Assembly: GCA_963556145.1 (NCBI GenBank)
Contig: OY744469.1
Span: 6,048,767-6,112,766, forward strand
Direction: 5' to 3'
From: Hygrocybe punicea
Taxonomy: Eukaryota; Basidiomycota; Agaricomycetes; Agaricales; Hygrophoraceae
Length of the DNA stretch: 64,000 nucleotides
Under the pieces are notes generated by a model that saw only the letters and a program-made list of their open reading frames with translations, had not been told where the DNA came from and ran no database searches. This document shows positions 1 to 10,720 of the stretch, piece after piece. Position 1 is the stretch's first letter; every line of letters begins with the position of its first letter. Position numbers and translations under genes: made by a program.

Positions 1-44
1 GTGGTGCCAGGTACGCATTGTGCGCCAATATGCTTATCTGCCAG

Positions 45-401
45 TTAGACATCAGTAACTTGGCGCGTGGTTCTCGGAGAAGAGGGAACGAGATTGTGCT
101 CACAGTAAAGAGGGAGGACATGGGAGTCGAAGTCCTCAGGGATGGTCTTCCCGCTCATGCGTCTGAACTCGGCCATTTTATCTGGCTCTAATGCCCTGGT
201 ACCCTTTGGATTAATCGATTGGTCCAGCGTCATGAAGAGTTCGGATGCAAAGTGGTAGAAGGCAGGGGTGACTTGGCCATGAGGATCGATGAGGTGGTTG
301 GGCAAGTGCTGCTGCTTTGGTTGTTGCAGCTGTTGCTGCTGTGTTTGTGTTCGCAACGGCAGCCGCGGGTATGGAGGTGGGGCCCTGGAAGGGACAGCCA
401 A
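45..401 (-). CDS. hypothetical protein, Q/P-rich N-terminus (probably partial)
   Basis: An open frame of 118 codons starting MAVPSRAPPPYPRLPL, with a glutamine-rich stretch near residues 19-31 and then a compact segment (FYHFASELFMTLDQSINPKG, later DFDSHVLPLYCEHNL). I do not recognise the family with confidence. The 5' end lies 12 bases from the Harbinger element at 416. If that insertion is removed, the reading on this strand joins sequence right of 4480 to GTGGGACTCCC, so exons or promoter of this gene may lie beyond the element. The ATG at 401 is therefore only one possible start. Real protein-like composition after the Q-rich part supports a gene, but function is unknown. Confidence 0.4.
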   Translation of the reverse strand: MAVPSRAPPPYPRLPLRTQTQQQQLQQPKQQHLPNHLIDPHGQVTPAFYHFASELFMTLDQSINPKGTRALEPDKMAEFRRMSGKTIPEDFDSHVLPLYCEHNLVPSSPRTTRQVTDV

Positions 402-415
402 GGGAGTCCCACATT

Positions 416-477
416 AGGGCTCTTCAAAGTTAGCCTGCTGGAGGTTCTTGTTGGAGTTCCTGCTGGGTCCTGCAGCG
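416..477 (+). repeat. Harbinger left terminal inverted repeat
   Basis: Begins AGGGCTCTTCAAAGTTAGCC. It matches the reverse complement of 4419-4480 with only a few differences, nearly all in the outer 10 bases. Confidence 0.9.
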
Positions 478-587
478 CATCCGGCAGGTTCCTGTTTGAC
501 TTTATTATTTTATTTTATTGTTATCGAAAAACCCAAATAAGAATAAATCATCCCGTATGCTGAAGCCCGCACTTCGAAGGTTAATTC

Positions 588-2275
588 ATGCCCCAACCCC
601 CTTCTGCACGCCCACCTCGCCCACCTCGAATCCGAATCACCGAGCGGCAGAAATGTCTTGACCAGCTGAAGTCTGCCTACCTAGAAACCCACTGGAAATT
701 ACTACGTGTACTTCTTTCTGACGATGAGGACGAGGACTCCAACGAGGAAAACGACGACTCAGATCCTTCCAATTCTGAAAGATCAACCCTACCCAGCAAC
801 CCCCTCTCACTCACCCAGCCATCCTCTCTGGATTATGCAATGCAGCCTAGCAGCCCACTCTCACTCGCGCAATCCTCTCCAGATTTGATGCAGCCTAGCA
901 GCCCCATCTCACTTATTACAGAATTGCAACTATCCTCCCCTCTTTCATCTGTTGATGGTCACAGCACCTCAGATGATTCTGAGGCGGATGAACTTGAAAT
1001 CCTTGCCTTACTTCACGCGAAATACATCTTCCTGCACGACAAATTAACTCACACTCGTTATCTCAACCGTGGTCCTCCTATCCCCAAAAATTCACAGCTC
1101 GAACTATTGCAGTGGTATAAGATCAATAATCCTCGTCGTTTTCACAGTAAAGTACGCGTTGCTCCTGAAACTTTTGACAATTTGGTCCAGTTGATCCAAT
1201 CTCACTCAATTTTTACCAACAACTCGCACAACGAACAAATTCCTGTTTGGATTCAGCTCGCTATCTTTCTCAATCGAATCGGTCACTATGGGAACTTGGC
1301 CACACTGGATGACATTGGGGAATGGGCAGGAGTCTCGGCGGGTACCGTTTCCAACTGCACTTGGCGTTGCATGGTTGCCATCATTACCCATCATGACCAA
1401 GCTATCCGCTTGCCTACAGCAGAAGAAAAGGAGCGGTCCAAGCAATGGGCAGAGGCTGCTGTTCTTCCAGCATGGCAGAATGGTTGCCTCGCTGTTGATG
1501 GTACCACGCTCCCCCTGTTTCAGAAGCCTGGGCTTCACGGTGAGGCCTGGTTTGACAAGAGTTCAAACTACTCAATGAATGCTCAAGTAAGTGCATCACA
1601 CATTATCCGCAACCATTTTTATTAATTTTTTCACAGCTTGTCGTCTTGCCCCACAATCTCCTCATCGTTGATTATTGTCTTGGTCATACAGGTAGTGCAC
1701 ACGATTCCTATGCCTTTGAGGGCACACGCATCGCTTGCAATCCAGGAGAATTTTTGCAGCCAGGAGAGTGGATGTGGGCCAATGCGGCCTATCCGCTCTA
1801 CCCCTGGTGCATCCCACCATTCAAGAAACCCATCGATGGAGAACTCACAACCGAACAACGTCATTTCAACTTCTTTCTGTCAACTATCCGGATACGAGTT
1901 GAGCACGCAATCGGGTTACTTAAGGGTCGTTTCCAATCACTTTGCGAACTCCGGATACAAATCGGTTCAAAGCAAAAGCACCGATGGGCAATCCTGTGGA
2001 TTAGGTGTTGCATTGTTATTTCCAATTTAATCATCCGCCTTGAAGGCGATCACCCTGATGAAAATTGGATGGACTTCTGTATTCGGATGGGTTTGTATAG
2101 GGCGGATGGACAGATGCCTTCAGTTAGCACTGACGAGCACAATGCAGATGATAGTGGGGATGATGATATGAGCAACGATGGTGGCGAGATGGAGGAAATT
2201 GATGTGCCGGCTGCTGGACACACCCTATGCCAAAATTTGTTTGACATCCTTATTGCTAACCCCCCTCGGTCTTAA
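588..2275 (+). CDS. PIF/Harbinger transposase (DDE_Tnp_4 superfamily nuclease)
   Basis: Two exons, 588-1586 and 1637-2275, joined across a 50-bp intron with donor GTAAGT and acceptor TTTTTTCACAG, give 545 residues. The protein should cut the element ends and join them to new DNA in the nucleus. Residues 1-120 are acidic and S/P/D/E-rich. A helix-turn-helix-like segment (TLDDIGEWAGVSAGTVSN) precedes the catalytic core. Core acidic motifs are LAVDGTTLPLF (D304), IVDYCLGHTGSAHDS (D345 to D356) and RIRVEHAIGLLKGRF (E422), the pattern of the DDE_Tnp_4 family. The tail is acidic. There are no internal stops or frameshifts. The second exon has no ATG of its own, so splicing is needed for the catalytic triad to be complete. 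Confidence 0.93.
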
Positions 2276-2344
2276 AGAGTCTCGAAAACATTCATGTATT
2301 TTTTTCAGAAATAAAAGGCACCACTTAGGTGCACATATATGTAT

Positions 2345-4305
2345 TCATGGTTGAGGGTTCATAGATAAAAGAAAATTGTCCATATCGATACCAGCATCCG
2401 CATCCGCATCCGCATCCACATCCAGGGCCCCCGTACTGAGTACATCACCCTCCATCGCCATCGCCATCTGACTCATGTTGCCTCCTGCAGCGGCTTGGAG
2501 CCGGAGCTGGAGCTGCATCATCTGTATACGCATTGAGAGAACACGTTCTTGGTGTGCTTGAGTTGCGTGTATACGATTGGATTCCTCTTGAGCTCGGTGT
2601 TGCTCAAGTTCCATCTCCTTCAACCTGAGCGCTTCCGGTGTGATTCGTAATTTCTCCACCTCAAGTGCAGAATTCGCAGCAAGAGCTCTGTATCTCTCCT
2701 TTTTCGTTTCGTCCACAGCAAGTGCTCTCTCATGGTCACGGTCTTTCTTCTTCTGCGACACCGTGTGGGCTATGTTCAGCAGGTCATCAAATTTATCGGT
2801 TTTTTCCAGTGTATTCGGTTGCTTGCGAGGGCGTTTGGCACTACGTGAGACTGGTGGAGGTGCAGATGATCCGCAAATGTGCCCAGGGTTGCGATGAGTT
2901 TGGGTTCGCTAGTATATCAGAATTCTGTCAGTTGAAATCAAAGCAAGCAAAAATTTTACCGGAAGAGAAGGTTGCATTGGACCTCGAGGGGATGGCTGCG
3001 CAGATTCCACAGGTGACGGTTGTGTTGAACCCAAGGGCGAAGGCTGCATCGATGCAGCAGGCGACGATTGCCCTGATCCCAATGGAGATGAGTATCTTGA
3101 TGTCCACATGGCGGGGCTGGATGAATCGTGTTGCGTGGTGGGCCAATTGCTGAGAGACAGGGCAGGAGAGACTGGTGCAGATGTTAAAGGCGATAAATTG
3201 AATTGCGACAACCGGGGGCTGTGTGTAAAGTCCTCTGGCATATCGTTGAGACTAATTATGGATGGACGGGGAGGAGGGATATAGGATGAACTCCCGGATG
3301 CAATGGGTGGTAGGTTGGGTTCATGGCCTGGAGGGTATGTGGGGAAGGTTGGTGTCAGCATGTCATAAAGTTGGGGGGCATCTTGAGTCCCACTGCCGGT
3401 TGGTGGAACTTGCTGCCAAGATTGTTGGTCGTACAATTGGTTGTCCCATCGGGGCATGAGTGATTGTGAAAAGTCGAAAGATGGCATATCATCACGATTG
3501 TTGTCCTCGTTATTGTCCTCCTCATCCTCCTCGTCCTCGTCCTCCTCCCCCCGTCTCTCTCCCTCTCCCTCCCCCTCCCCCTCCTCCCCCTCTTCATCTC
3601 GGAAACATTTTTTCGACATTGATGTGAACATTTGGACTGCTTCCTCCTCAAGTTCCTGACCAGGTTGCGACGCAACGGTGTGTGGATTGTAACTTGGAAT
3701 AGATTGCCAAAAGCCATGCAGTTGGGGCCAGGCCGGAAACTCAGTGGAAATTTTTGCTGTAGAACAGATCAGGTTTATGGAATGTGAGACAAGAAATCAC
3801 ATACCTATTAGATTCTGATGTTCACTGGACATTTCCGACATATGGAGGCCGGCTCCAGTTTGCCCAAGCCGCTTGCAGCATTCTCGATACTTTTTCTTCA
3901 ATCTGATAGATCATTGAATTTTTCAGATATAAATCAATAAGGATATCCTCACGTTACAAGCCGATTCTCAACGGATTTTGCATACTTCTGTGGATTTACA
4001 GCGTACTCAGCTCGATATTGAGGGTTTCCATCATTCTGAAACACATGTTGTGTAATCTTGGCATAGTAGAAACTCTTGTGAGTCTTCCCGACTTCTCGCC
4101 TTCGTCCTTGTGCTCGAGCATCTTGTGTTGAATCTGAGAAGAGCTTATGCCGGTCACTTGGGTTATTTTCCAACCAGTCGATAAGCCGATCGGTTCGTCT
4201 GGTATCCAATCGGTCACCATCCCAGATAACCTTGGGGCCCTCAGAAGGAGTAGGGCGCTTTCTGGAACAGCTGGCTGTTGAATTCTTGCCTTTTCCCGAG
4301 GCCAT
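2345..4305 (-). CDS. Harbinger-associated Myb/SANT-like DNA-binding partner protein
   Basis: I join four exons, 4305-3953, 3902-3805, 3756-2960 and 2908-2345. They keep frame across three GT-AG introns and give about 603 residues. In known Harbinger systems a Myb/SANT-like protein helps bring the transposase to the nucleus and the element ends. The N-terminal part (VIWDGDRLDTRRTDRLIDWL, then LFSDSTQD, then LKKKYRECCKRLGQTGAG across the first splice) matches the trihelix-like domain common in fungal Harbinger partners. FPAWPQLHGFW follows in exon 3. A highly acidic E/D/G stretch, a long S/P-rich linker, a basic patch (AKRPRKQPN) and a C-terminal coiled coil rich in E, R and Q complete it. The start at 4305 is preferred over 4350 because conserved sequence begins there. 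The gene converges on the transposase gene. Confidence 0.85.
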
Positions 4306-4418
4306 GATGTGAGAGGCGAGTTCCGGTCGCACCCGATAGCATTGGATCATTCAATCGGCATTTGAAAATAATATATATTTCTAAACCAAACAGACCCTTT
4401 GCAAGAGCCACTGCAGGA

Positions 4419-4480
4419 CGCTGCAGGACCCAGCAGGAACTCCAACAGGAACCTCCAGCAGGCTAACTTTGAGGGACCCT
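4419..4480 (-). repeat. Harbinger right terminal inverted repeat
   Basis: The reverse complement begins AGGGTCCCTCAAAGTTAGCC and follows the left end for about 62 bp. It is followed directly by the ATT target duplication. Confidence 0.9.
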
Positions 4481-4483
4481 ATT

Positions 4484-4884
4484 GCGAGCAGAAACGGCCT
4501 TGGCCTTGCGCACCACACTGAGAGCAAAATACCATGTTGACTAGGCACAGCCTGGATACACATCGGATATCCAGGCGGAGTTGATAATTGATAAGCAGAC
4601 TTGCTACAATGTCAGAGATCCAATTTTACCTGAATTCTGAAAAATATGTCTGGACACAAAATCAGTTGACAGTTACTGTTGACGGGCCACTTTGTGTCTT
4701 GATGGGGGATCTTATGAGGGTCGCCATTGGACAAAAACATTTGGCTCCCAGAATGGAGATTTTATCCCCAAATCAATGAATTTTTTGGCAAAAGTGCAAT
4801 AGAGTTTCCAAAATAATTATTACTTTGAAAAGGATCCTGAAATAATTTCCTTGCCCGAACTTGGATATCCACCATATCCCTAAG
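4484..4884. other. intergenic repeat-derived sequence
   Basis: No convincing gene. At 4568-4607 it holds the motif GATAATTGATAAGCAGACTT, which recurs at 15041 and, inverted, near 46635-46660. The 4690-4745 segment (TATGAGGGTCGCC) matches 12045-12100 in inverted orientation, so this stretch and 11.6-12.1 kb belong to the same repeat family. Confidence 0.6.
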
Positions 4885-5095
4885 CTTTCTGGTAAGTAGT
4901 ACAAACTTTCCGGAGTGTGTCGCAAACTTTCTGGTAGGTTTCGCAAACTTTCCAGAAGCATTGCAAAACTTTCCAGAAGCAATGCAAACTTTCCGGTAGG
5001 CATTATGAGTTTTATGGCAAGTGTTTTGGGCTTTCTGGTAAGCATCGCAAACTTTCTAGCAAGTGTTATAATCTTTCCAGTAGGATTTAATATGA
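4885..5095 (+). repeat. degenerate 20-21-bp minisatellite
   Basis: About ten decayed units of the type GCAAACTTTCYRGTAGG. The CTTTC core recurs at 4885, 4906, 4927, 4948, 4969 and 4989 and then less regularly. Read on the minus strand, seven-residue periodic runs appear (LPESLRN, TPESLYY). The array at 11690-11830 has a related core in the opposite orientation. It is most likely a non-coding satellite inside a transposon family. Confidence 0.8.
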
Positions 5096-5724
5096 TATTA
5101 TTATTATTGATGCATGTAGACTAGAGACCTTACACAGTGTGTCAGTGTCGTGTGGCTGCCAGTTCTCATTATTCTCTGTTCACACTAATGGAGGACTCTA
5201 TAATTTTTCACTTCGCCAGTCATGGAAATTCAGGACAATGGTTAGACCCTCGATGGCGAGCTCCTCACAAGATCGGGAAAGAAGAATTGTCCAGGCATCA
5301 GCATCACTCCTTCAGACATGTTTGCTCTCTGCCTATAGTTTTGTTCAGGGTGGTGGGTCTTAACCACCAAGTTGTTCTTGATGTTGTGGTTTTTAAAGCA
5401 TCGCCAGATCACTCAGAGCAACTATTGTGTACCCCATTGATGTGGTGAGCTGGCATTCCAAATTGATTTAATCGACCTGGAAGCCACCCCCCAAACTATG
5501 ATGGGTAATTTGCTTGTAAGTATGTGATTTTTTTTCACTTGAAGTAGGCATATTGATTGACATGCATGTGTCACCGCAGCTCACCCAATGCCCTGTGTGA
5601 CAACAAACGTCCAATGACCAACCATGACCAACAACCAACCACAACCAACAACCAACACTATGCAATTGAACGACAGCAGCGGTGGGATGGTTTGCCCATC
5701 CCCTGCTGCCAAAAGCATGTTTTT
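5096..5724. other. intergenic, no gene seen
   Basis: Only short, low-quality open frames. A tract of AACCAACCAC-type repeats lies at 5625-5660. A small interrupted palindrome (CAGCAGCGGTGGGATGG against CCATCCCCTGCTG) lies near 5675-5710. I see no recognisable protein or RNA. Confidence 0.5.
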
Positions 5725-6461
5725 ACAGCTATTTGCAGAACTTAGGGCGGAAATGCTTTTTTTTTTTTTTTTTTTGAAAATTTATAAAAACTACCATATC
5801 TTACTCAAAACATGTTCAATTGCTCTAATAATTGGAATTCGAGATCCCACAGGGAGTCTCTAGGGGACTGTCTCTTCAGAAAATTCAAATAGCTGCTTCA
5901 ATTTCTTTCAAAACACATAGAGTATTTTCTCTCTGTGACCAGCCCCATTGACCAACACAGACAACTCTGGCTCTGAATATTTTATCTGCGATACCCAAAT
6001 ACATCCTCTAGGGAACTGCAAATTCACTTCTCTGCTAATGTGTACAGAACATTTATAATTAAACCTTTGGCTGGCCTATAGTTATTACTCAACTTATTAC
6101 TCAACCTAAGAGTTTCACAAGGAATTTAATTATAAATGTTCTGTACACATTAGCAGAAAAGTGAATTGGCAGTTCCCTAGGGGATGTATTTGGGTGTCGC
6201 AGATAATATTTTCAGAGCCAGAGTTGTCTGTGTTGGTCAATAGAGCTGGTCACAGAGAGAAAGTACTCTATTTTTTTTTGAAAAGATTAAAGCAGCTATT
6301 TGAATTTTCTGAAGAGACAGTCCCCTAGAGATTCCCTGTGGGATCTCAAATTCCAAATATTAGAGCAATTGAACATGTTTTGAGTAAGATATGGTGGTTT
6401 TTAGAAATTTTCAAAAAAGAAGAAAAAAAGCATTTCCACCCTAAGTTCTGCAAATAGCTGT
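5725..6461. repeat. 737-bp foldback: two 338-bp arms around a 61-bp loop
   Basis: The left arm, 5725-6063 (starts ACAGCTATTTGCAGAACTTA), is matched by the reverse complement of 6125-6461 almost base for base. The differences are scattered substitutions and poly-T/poly-A length changes. The loop is 6064-6124. Transcription from either side would give a long double-stranded hairpin RNA. No open frame of note lies in the arms and no convincing target duplication flanks it. It could be a foldback or MITE-type transposon or an inverted duplication. Confidence 0.92.
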
Positions 6462-6917
6462 AATAATAATTTTCATTTCGACTACTCAAACAGGATTGTC
6501 ATAGGACTTGGACTTGAGAGGAGTAGCTGAGCGACCCACAGCACGCAACTACTTCCGCTCCCTCGCTCAAGACTCGCATTGTCGCCCACAACCATCACTT
6601 TGACCTCACCAATGCCATGGGCCAAAAAGTCAGACAATAACACAGAGAGTGGCAAGGCACCAGATCATCGAGAGAGCAAAAATGCGATGCAATAGATGAA
6701 TGTGAGAGTGTCTGGGGAAGCAGGTTACCAAACAAGCGAGGGGAGAAGCAGGGGTGAGGGGGAAGTTGCTACTGTATACTTCAAATCTGACTTCCTTCAT
6801 TAGTGCCTCTGCTGCCTGAAACTCTTCATGATCAGAGTTTCACTCTCATTAAGCAAAGCATCAGGATGGTGCTGATGAGAAATGTCCTGGAGATGCTCCC
6901 CACTACATATAAGGGTG
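6462..6917. other. intergenic, no gene seen
   Basis: Mixed-composition DNA without an open frame that looks like a protein. It separates the foldback from the small-membrane-protein repeat unit. Confidence 0.5.
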
Positions 6918-7947
6918 TTGCAGATCGCTTCTGCTGCGGGCTCTGGCAACAATCAACTTAACTGGGAGGCAGTTTCCAGAGGAGAGAAGAGCAGTTTTCA
7001 TTGTTGCTTACAGCTAAGACAACACTGCTAAGAGAGGGGGGGGTCAAGGTCTAATGTCATTGCAAGCCATGGGGGTTACCCAAAACAAGGGGGTCTGCCC
7101 CAAGAACCAGACTACATGTAAGGAAAAGAAAGAAGAAAAAGTCCGAACCAACAACAAGAACAGTAGATATAGTGACTGATCTTGAGGGGAGGTAAATGGG
7201 AATACAACCATGAAGCTACAACATGTCCAACTACACCATGTGTTCACCATGAGGCGCACATGAGGCGTCCTCATGTCGATGTTCTCGCGATCCAACTGGA
7301 GGCCCGGGTATCATTGAGGATAGAAGAGGTCTGGATAACTTGGATGATTTGTCATTGGATCATGTGACATGCAGAATTGCCAACTTGGGGGATCATCAGG
7401 GAGGATAATGGTAGGCACGGAATACGAAAGTGGAAACCAAATATCCAGGTATGGCAATTGTCAATTATGTGGTGAGATATTGTCAAGGTGGAAGTTGGAA
7501 GTATCGATGGCAGAAGGGTTTCGGTACCGATGCCAAAGATAGATCATAACAAGGTAAAAACTGATAAGGAAAGTGATGGCAATGCTGCCAATGATGATTA
7601 TGGTAATTAGTTGTGTTGGAAGTACAGCCATTGTGTATCGGTTTGTCGTGGGATGAAGTAAACAGTATGTCAGGGCAAGGGAAAAGAAAATGGTGATGAT
7701 GTCCATCGGCAAGGAGACTATTTGGGTACAGCAAGGTCACGTGGGATATGTCCATGGTCGGTCTGGATTGTTCTAGAAGAAAGGATACAAAGGGAACAAG
7801 AACAAGAATAAACAACAATGTCCAAAAGAAGACAAAAGGCAAAGGGGAATGAAAAAGGAAGGTGTGGTAAAGTGGAATTGTCATGGTGGGCAACAAAGTT
7901 GGAATTGGAGTTGCGGAGTTGTAAAATGTAACAACATTATTCTTCAC
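6918..7947 (-). repeat. copy A of an unrecognised unit encoding small membrane proteins
   Basis: The reverse complement aligns along its whole length with 48137-49990 (copy B). Both share the small membrane protein reading frames, the phrase GGGCCTCCAGTTGGATCG, and the downstream CAGTTAAGTTGATTGTTGCC block. Copy A lacks about 0.88 kb present in B (48650-49540); the join is near 7390. The unit is 41 kb from, and inverted to, copy B. I do not recognise it as a known transposon or virus class. Its ends are set only by where the similarity stops. Confidence 0.75.
7461..7712 (-). CDS. small single-pass membrane protein (copy A)
   Basis: Frame of 83 codons. The conserved part starts at the methionine encoded at 7631 (MAVLPTQLITIIIIGSIAIT), giving 56 residues, followed by one long hydrophobic helix and a basic exit (YLWHRYRN). 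Copy B encodes the same protein at 48417-48581. Over 35 aligned codons I count 9 identical, 15 synonymous and 11 replacement differences, most of them conservative, which is the pattern of selected coding sequence. Orientation and partners are unknown. An upstream methionine at 7712 would add a second hydrophobic stretch (IITIFFSLALTYCLL) whose counterpart in copy B is broken by a stop. Function unknown. Confidence 0.55.
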   Translation of the reverse strand: MPMDIITIFFSLALTYCLLHPTTNRYTMAVLPTQLITIIIIGSIAITFLISFYLVMIYLWHRYRNPSAIDTSNFHLDNISPHN

Positions 7948-8298
7948 ATGAGCTTCCATCTGTTCAAGAACATGATTGTGTTCAATGCCAGGGCTGCGAA
8001 AGGTGAATAAGGTCCCAAGGAGAGAGTGGGGCTTGCTGGCAAACTTGTAGGAACTGAAAACACAATCACCGTGTATGACCATGGTGATCGCTACCAAATT
8101 CTCATTGACTATCACGCTGTTCACTATTTCAACAAGAGACTCCAGCAGGCCCTGGCAAGTGTCTCTTATGGTCTGAACGTGAGCCACCCCTCCCTGTTCT
8201 CTGACCCCCTCACGGTTTCCACCTATACTTCCTTGGCGAATGTGTTTGCGAGGGATGTTTAGGTTCATGATCCTTCTTTGACCATCCAAACACGACAT
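7483..8298 (-). CDS. unrecognised ORF with one membrane segment (copy A, probably frame-shifted at its end)
   Basis: A 271-codon frame. The first about 130 residues (MSCLDGQRRIMNLNIPRKHI onward) are soluble-looking. At 7884 a shared methionine begins MTIPLYHTFLFH, then a hydrophobic helix (PFVFFWTLLFILVLVPFVSF) and LLEQSRPTMD. Copy B has the same segment (48187-48345) but ends shortly after LTMDTSPHDLAVPK. Copy A runs on out of frame into His-rich sequence overlapping the next gene, so I think copy A lost a base near 7735. The N-terminal part has no counterpart in copy B. Function unknown. Confidence 0.4.
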   Translation of the reverse strand: MSCLDGQRRIMNLNIPRKHIRQGSIGGNREGVREQGGVAHVQTIRDTCQGLLESLVEIVNSVIVNENLVAITMVIHGDCVFSSYKFASKPHSLLGTLFTFRSPGIEHNHVLEQMEAHVKNNVVTFYNSATPIPTLLPTMTIPLYHTFLFHSPLPFVFFWTLLFILVLVPFVSFLLEQSRPTMDISHVTLLYPNSLLADGHHHHFLFPCPDILFTSSHDKPIHNGCTSNTTNYHNHHWQHCHHFPYQFLPCYDLSLASVPKPFCHRYFQLPP

Positions 8299-9185
8299 AC
8301 CAATTGTCTGATCCTGCAGGAGTCATTGGAAGATTGGCCAGGTCAGGGAATGACATCATATGGTGGGGCGAAAGCAATTAAGTAGGCGAATTTGTACATG
8401 TAAATGTCCTTTCTGTAACAACCATTCAAGTGTCTTCTGAGTAATGTACAAATAATCAACAAGGGGACCACATGTGATGAAAGGGGGCTTTGCAAGGATT
8501 TGCGCACTACTGTGCATGATCCACTACTTGGTCACACTAACTGTTTTGGTGTCATTCTCCTACAACTTCAAAGATATTCATAAATTATCTTTTCAAGGTG
8601 ATAGACATTTGTCTCAGGAAGATATCCATATAATTTGAATGAGAGTTACAAGGCTAAGAATCCTGCAGGAGTGAGAATAGTACAGGAGTGTCCATTTTTG
8701 ACCCTGACCAGGAAGTGGGTCATACCTGCTATGCTATAAGATACAGTAACATTTCAACCTTATGCTGCAGTAAAATCTATTCTACTATATCTCTTTTTAC
8801 ATATGAAATCTGAATTTATGATTCTATTAACCCAAACTATGGTACTTGATGCCTTTCAAGTTCAACTACCTGTGTTTTTATGCAAGTGGGCACTTGTTGG
8901 AAAGAATGACAGTTGTGCATAATGTTCTTATGAGTTATAACTATCACTATTGTGGCCATATCATAGATAGACATATGTTTAATCATGGCCAACTGCAGTT
9001 GAAGACAGCAACAATATGCTGGTTACAAAATTTGACATTGACCAGGTACCTGGTGTGACCAAGTACCTGACTGACCACAGTAGAGTATATACATTGGTCT
9101 ACATTCCCCCAATGCCAACCTCCAGTGACGACAGTAGGATTCCATTATTCCTGACTGCCACATCTCTTGATCCTCCAGCCTAGCA
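8299..9185. other. intergenic, no gene seen
   Basis: About 0.9 kb of AT-rich sequence with only short frames and no recognisable repeat or RNA gene. Confidence 0.5.
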
Positions 9186-10720
9186 TCAATATACTGAACC
9201 TGTTCTTCTGTGAGGGCATGTCAGTCCTTCAATCTCAACATTGGTCAGATGATTGGGTACCTGATGATCAGCTGCCTCGAGCTTGTCTTCATCATCTTCA
9301 AGAGGATTTGCTGCATCATGATGCACAAGAATTTGGTTATCATCAATATCCTCCCAGTCTATCCCATATTGTGCCAACTCATCTTCAGGTATGTCCTCCT
9401 CTTCTGGTAATTCAACACCTCTCGGGCCCTCTGTGATCATTCTGAAGAAGAACATATCCCGTGGTGAGTGTGAGCATTTGCCTCGAATGATGATGACATG
9501 GTTATTCCAAGCACCAATCCAGTCTTGAATATCATCATTTATTGCATTGAGAAATAAGTGGTGTAAGAGCCAGACATGAGTATTGCTGCTGAGATCTAGG
9601 TCATCATATGCCTCGAGATCTTGAAATAAATGTTTCCACTTTCCACCAAACCCTAAAGTGACATCAACCCAAAGACGTTTGATCCGGATATTGTGAACAC
9701 TCCTGTACATGGAAAATATGTATACAGATAGCATAGAGAAGCAAAGAAACAGTGAGTGTACCTTCCCATATATATGAGCCTCTTTCAATGCCACAAATAT
9801 CTTCCATGTACTGAGCAACAAGGAGATTCTCTGTGCCGTGATCTCCTCAGACATGGCTGGGCAGTCCCTAAATGCTGACAGCATCCAGAAAAAGGTCATG
9901 AACAGTCTGAGCACAATTGTTGTTGTGAGCCCACATACCTGTAACAAGTCAGGATTTTCCATCAATAAATCCATGAATCACAATTTTCCAGCGTATAAGT
10001 CCTGCTAAATGAGGTCAAAGCTGGAAAGTGGAAAGGTGTGTGTCTGCTAACTGTGCTGTCCATCATGATGCCATAGAGAGTTTGGACCAGGCATAGAGTA
10101 CACTTGTCTTTCTATCCTTTGTGGACCAAATTGCGATGTGGAGGGCCCATGAATGCAAAGGTACGATGATTCCATGTGTGGCTTTGGGATGTGGTAGCCG
10201 AGAGACCTGAGGTGGCCCCTCAACATCCAGTGACCAAATGTTGGAAATGTGTTTATGATATCACAGATAATGACATCTAATGCTTGATCAGAAATGTCTG
10301 AAGCAGGGGCTGTAGATGACCTATATTGGTGCTTCATTGAACCATCTGGAGCTTGATATTCAGTGTAAATAGGGGGGCCTGGTTCAACAAGACCATAATC
10401 AAGTGCACGGTGATGAATTGTCCTTGCTGAAACCCTGAATATCAGTGCAAGGGTAGATGGACCACGCATTTCTAATGCAGTGGCCAGTAAATCTTGATTA
10501 ATTTTGATTCGGGGGTGACCTTGCTGGCCAGAATGTTCAATTCATGTAGTTTCAATATGCTCTGCATCCAGAGGGTCAGCCGAAGCAACTGCTGCCCAAT
10601 CCAAATGATCAATCATTGATTCAAGGCTGGAAAATATAACATTGCTCTCCTGTTGCGACAGGGAAGCTGTATGCTACTTGGATCTTGAATATCTTCCATG
10701 AACAAGCGAGGAGGTGAAAC
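9186..10720 (-). pseudogene. decayed integrase-core (rve-like) transposase gene, basidiomycete type
   Basis: In order on the minus strand: HTH-like region (RIKINQDLLATALEMRGPST, VSARTIHHRALDYGLVEPGPP), TFPTFGHWMLRGHLRSLGYH, LWHHDGQH, then after an intron IRWKIVIHGFIDG, AHNNN, a GDHGTEN core, RGSYIWG, and after a second intron (about 9723-9762) SVHNIRIKRLWVDVT with the C-terminal domain. This is the layout of the integrase-core proteins abundant in Agaricomycetes. The frame is broken by TGA in ETT*IEH, GKS*LVT and SHV*GDHG and by TAG in VSI*GLP. Two of the TGA codons stand where the family usually has arginine, and the third may do so. Dead copy; no ends or target duplication found. Confidence 0.85.

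Larger units (their letters stand above)
416..4480. mobile_element. PIF/Harbinger DNA transposon, complete two-gene element
   Basis: A 4,065-bp unit bounded by inverted ends that both begin AGGG and agree over about 62 bp (416-477 and 4419-4480). The trinucleotide ATT flanks both sides (413-415 and 4481-4483), consistent with the 3-bp target duplication of PIF/Harbinger elements. Inside are a spliced transposase gene on the plus strand and a spliced Myb/SANT-like partner gene on the minus strand, converging tail to tail with about 70 bp between stop codons. Both genes read through without stops after removing GT-AG introns. The element looks complete and potentially autonomous. Confidence 0.9.
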
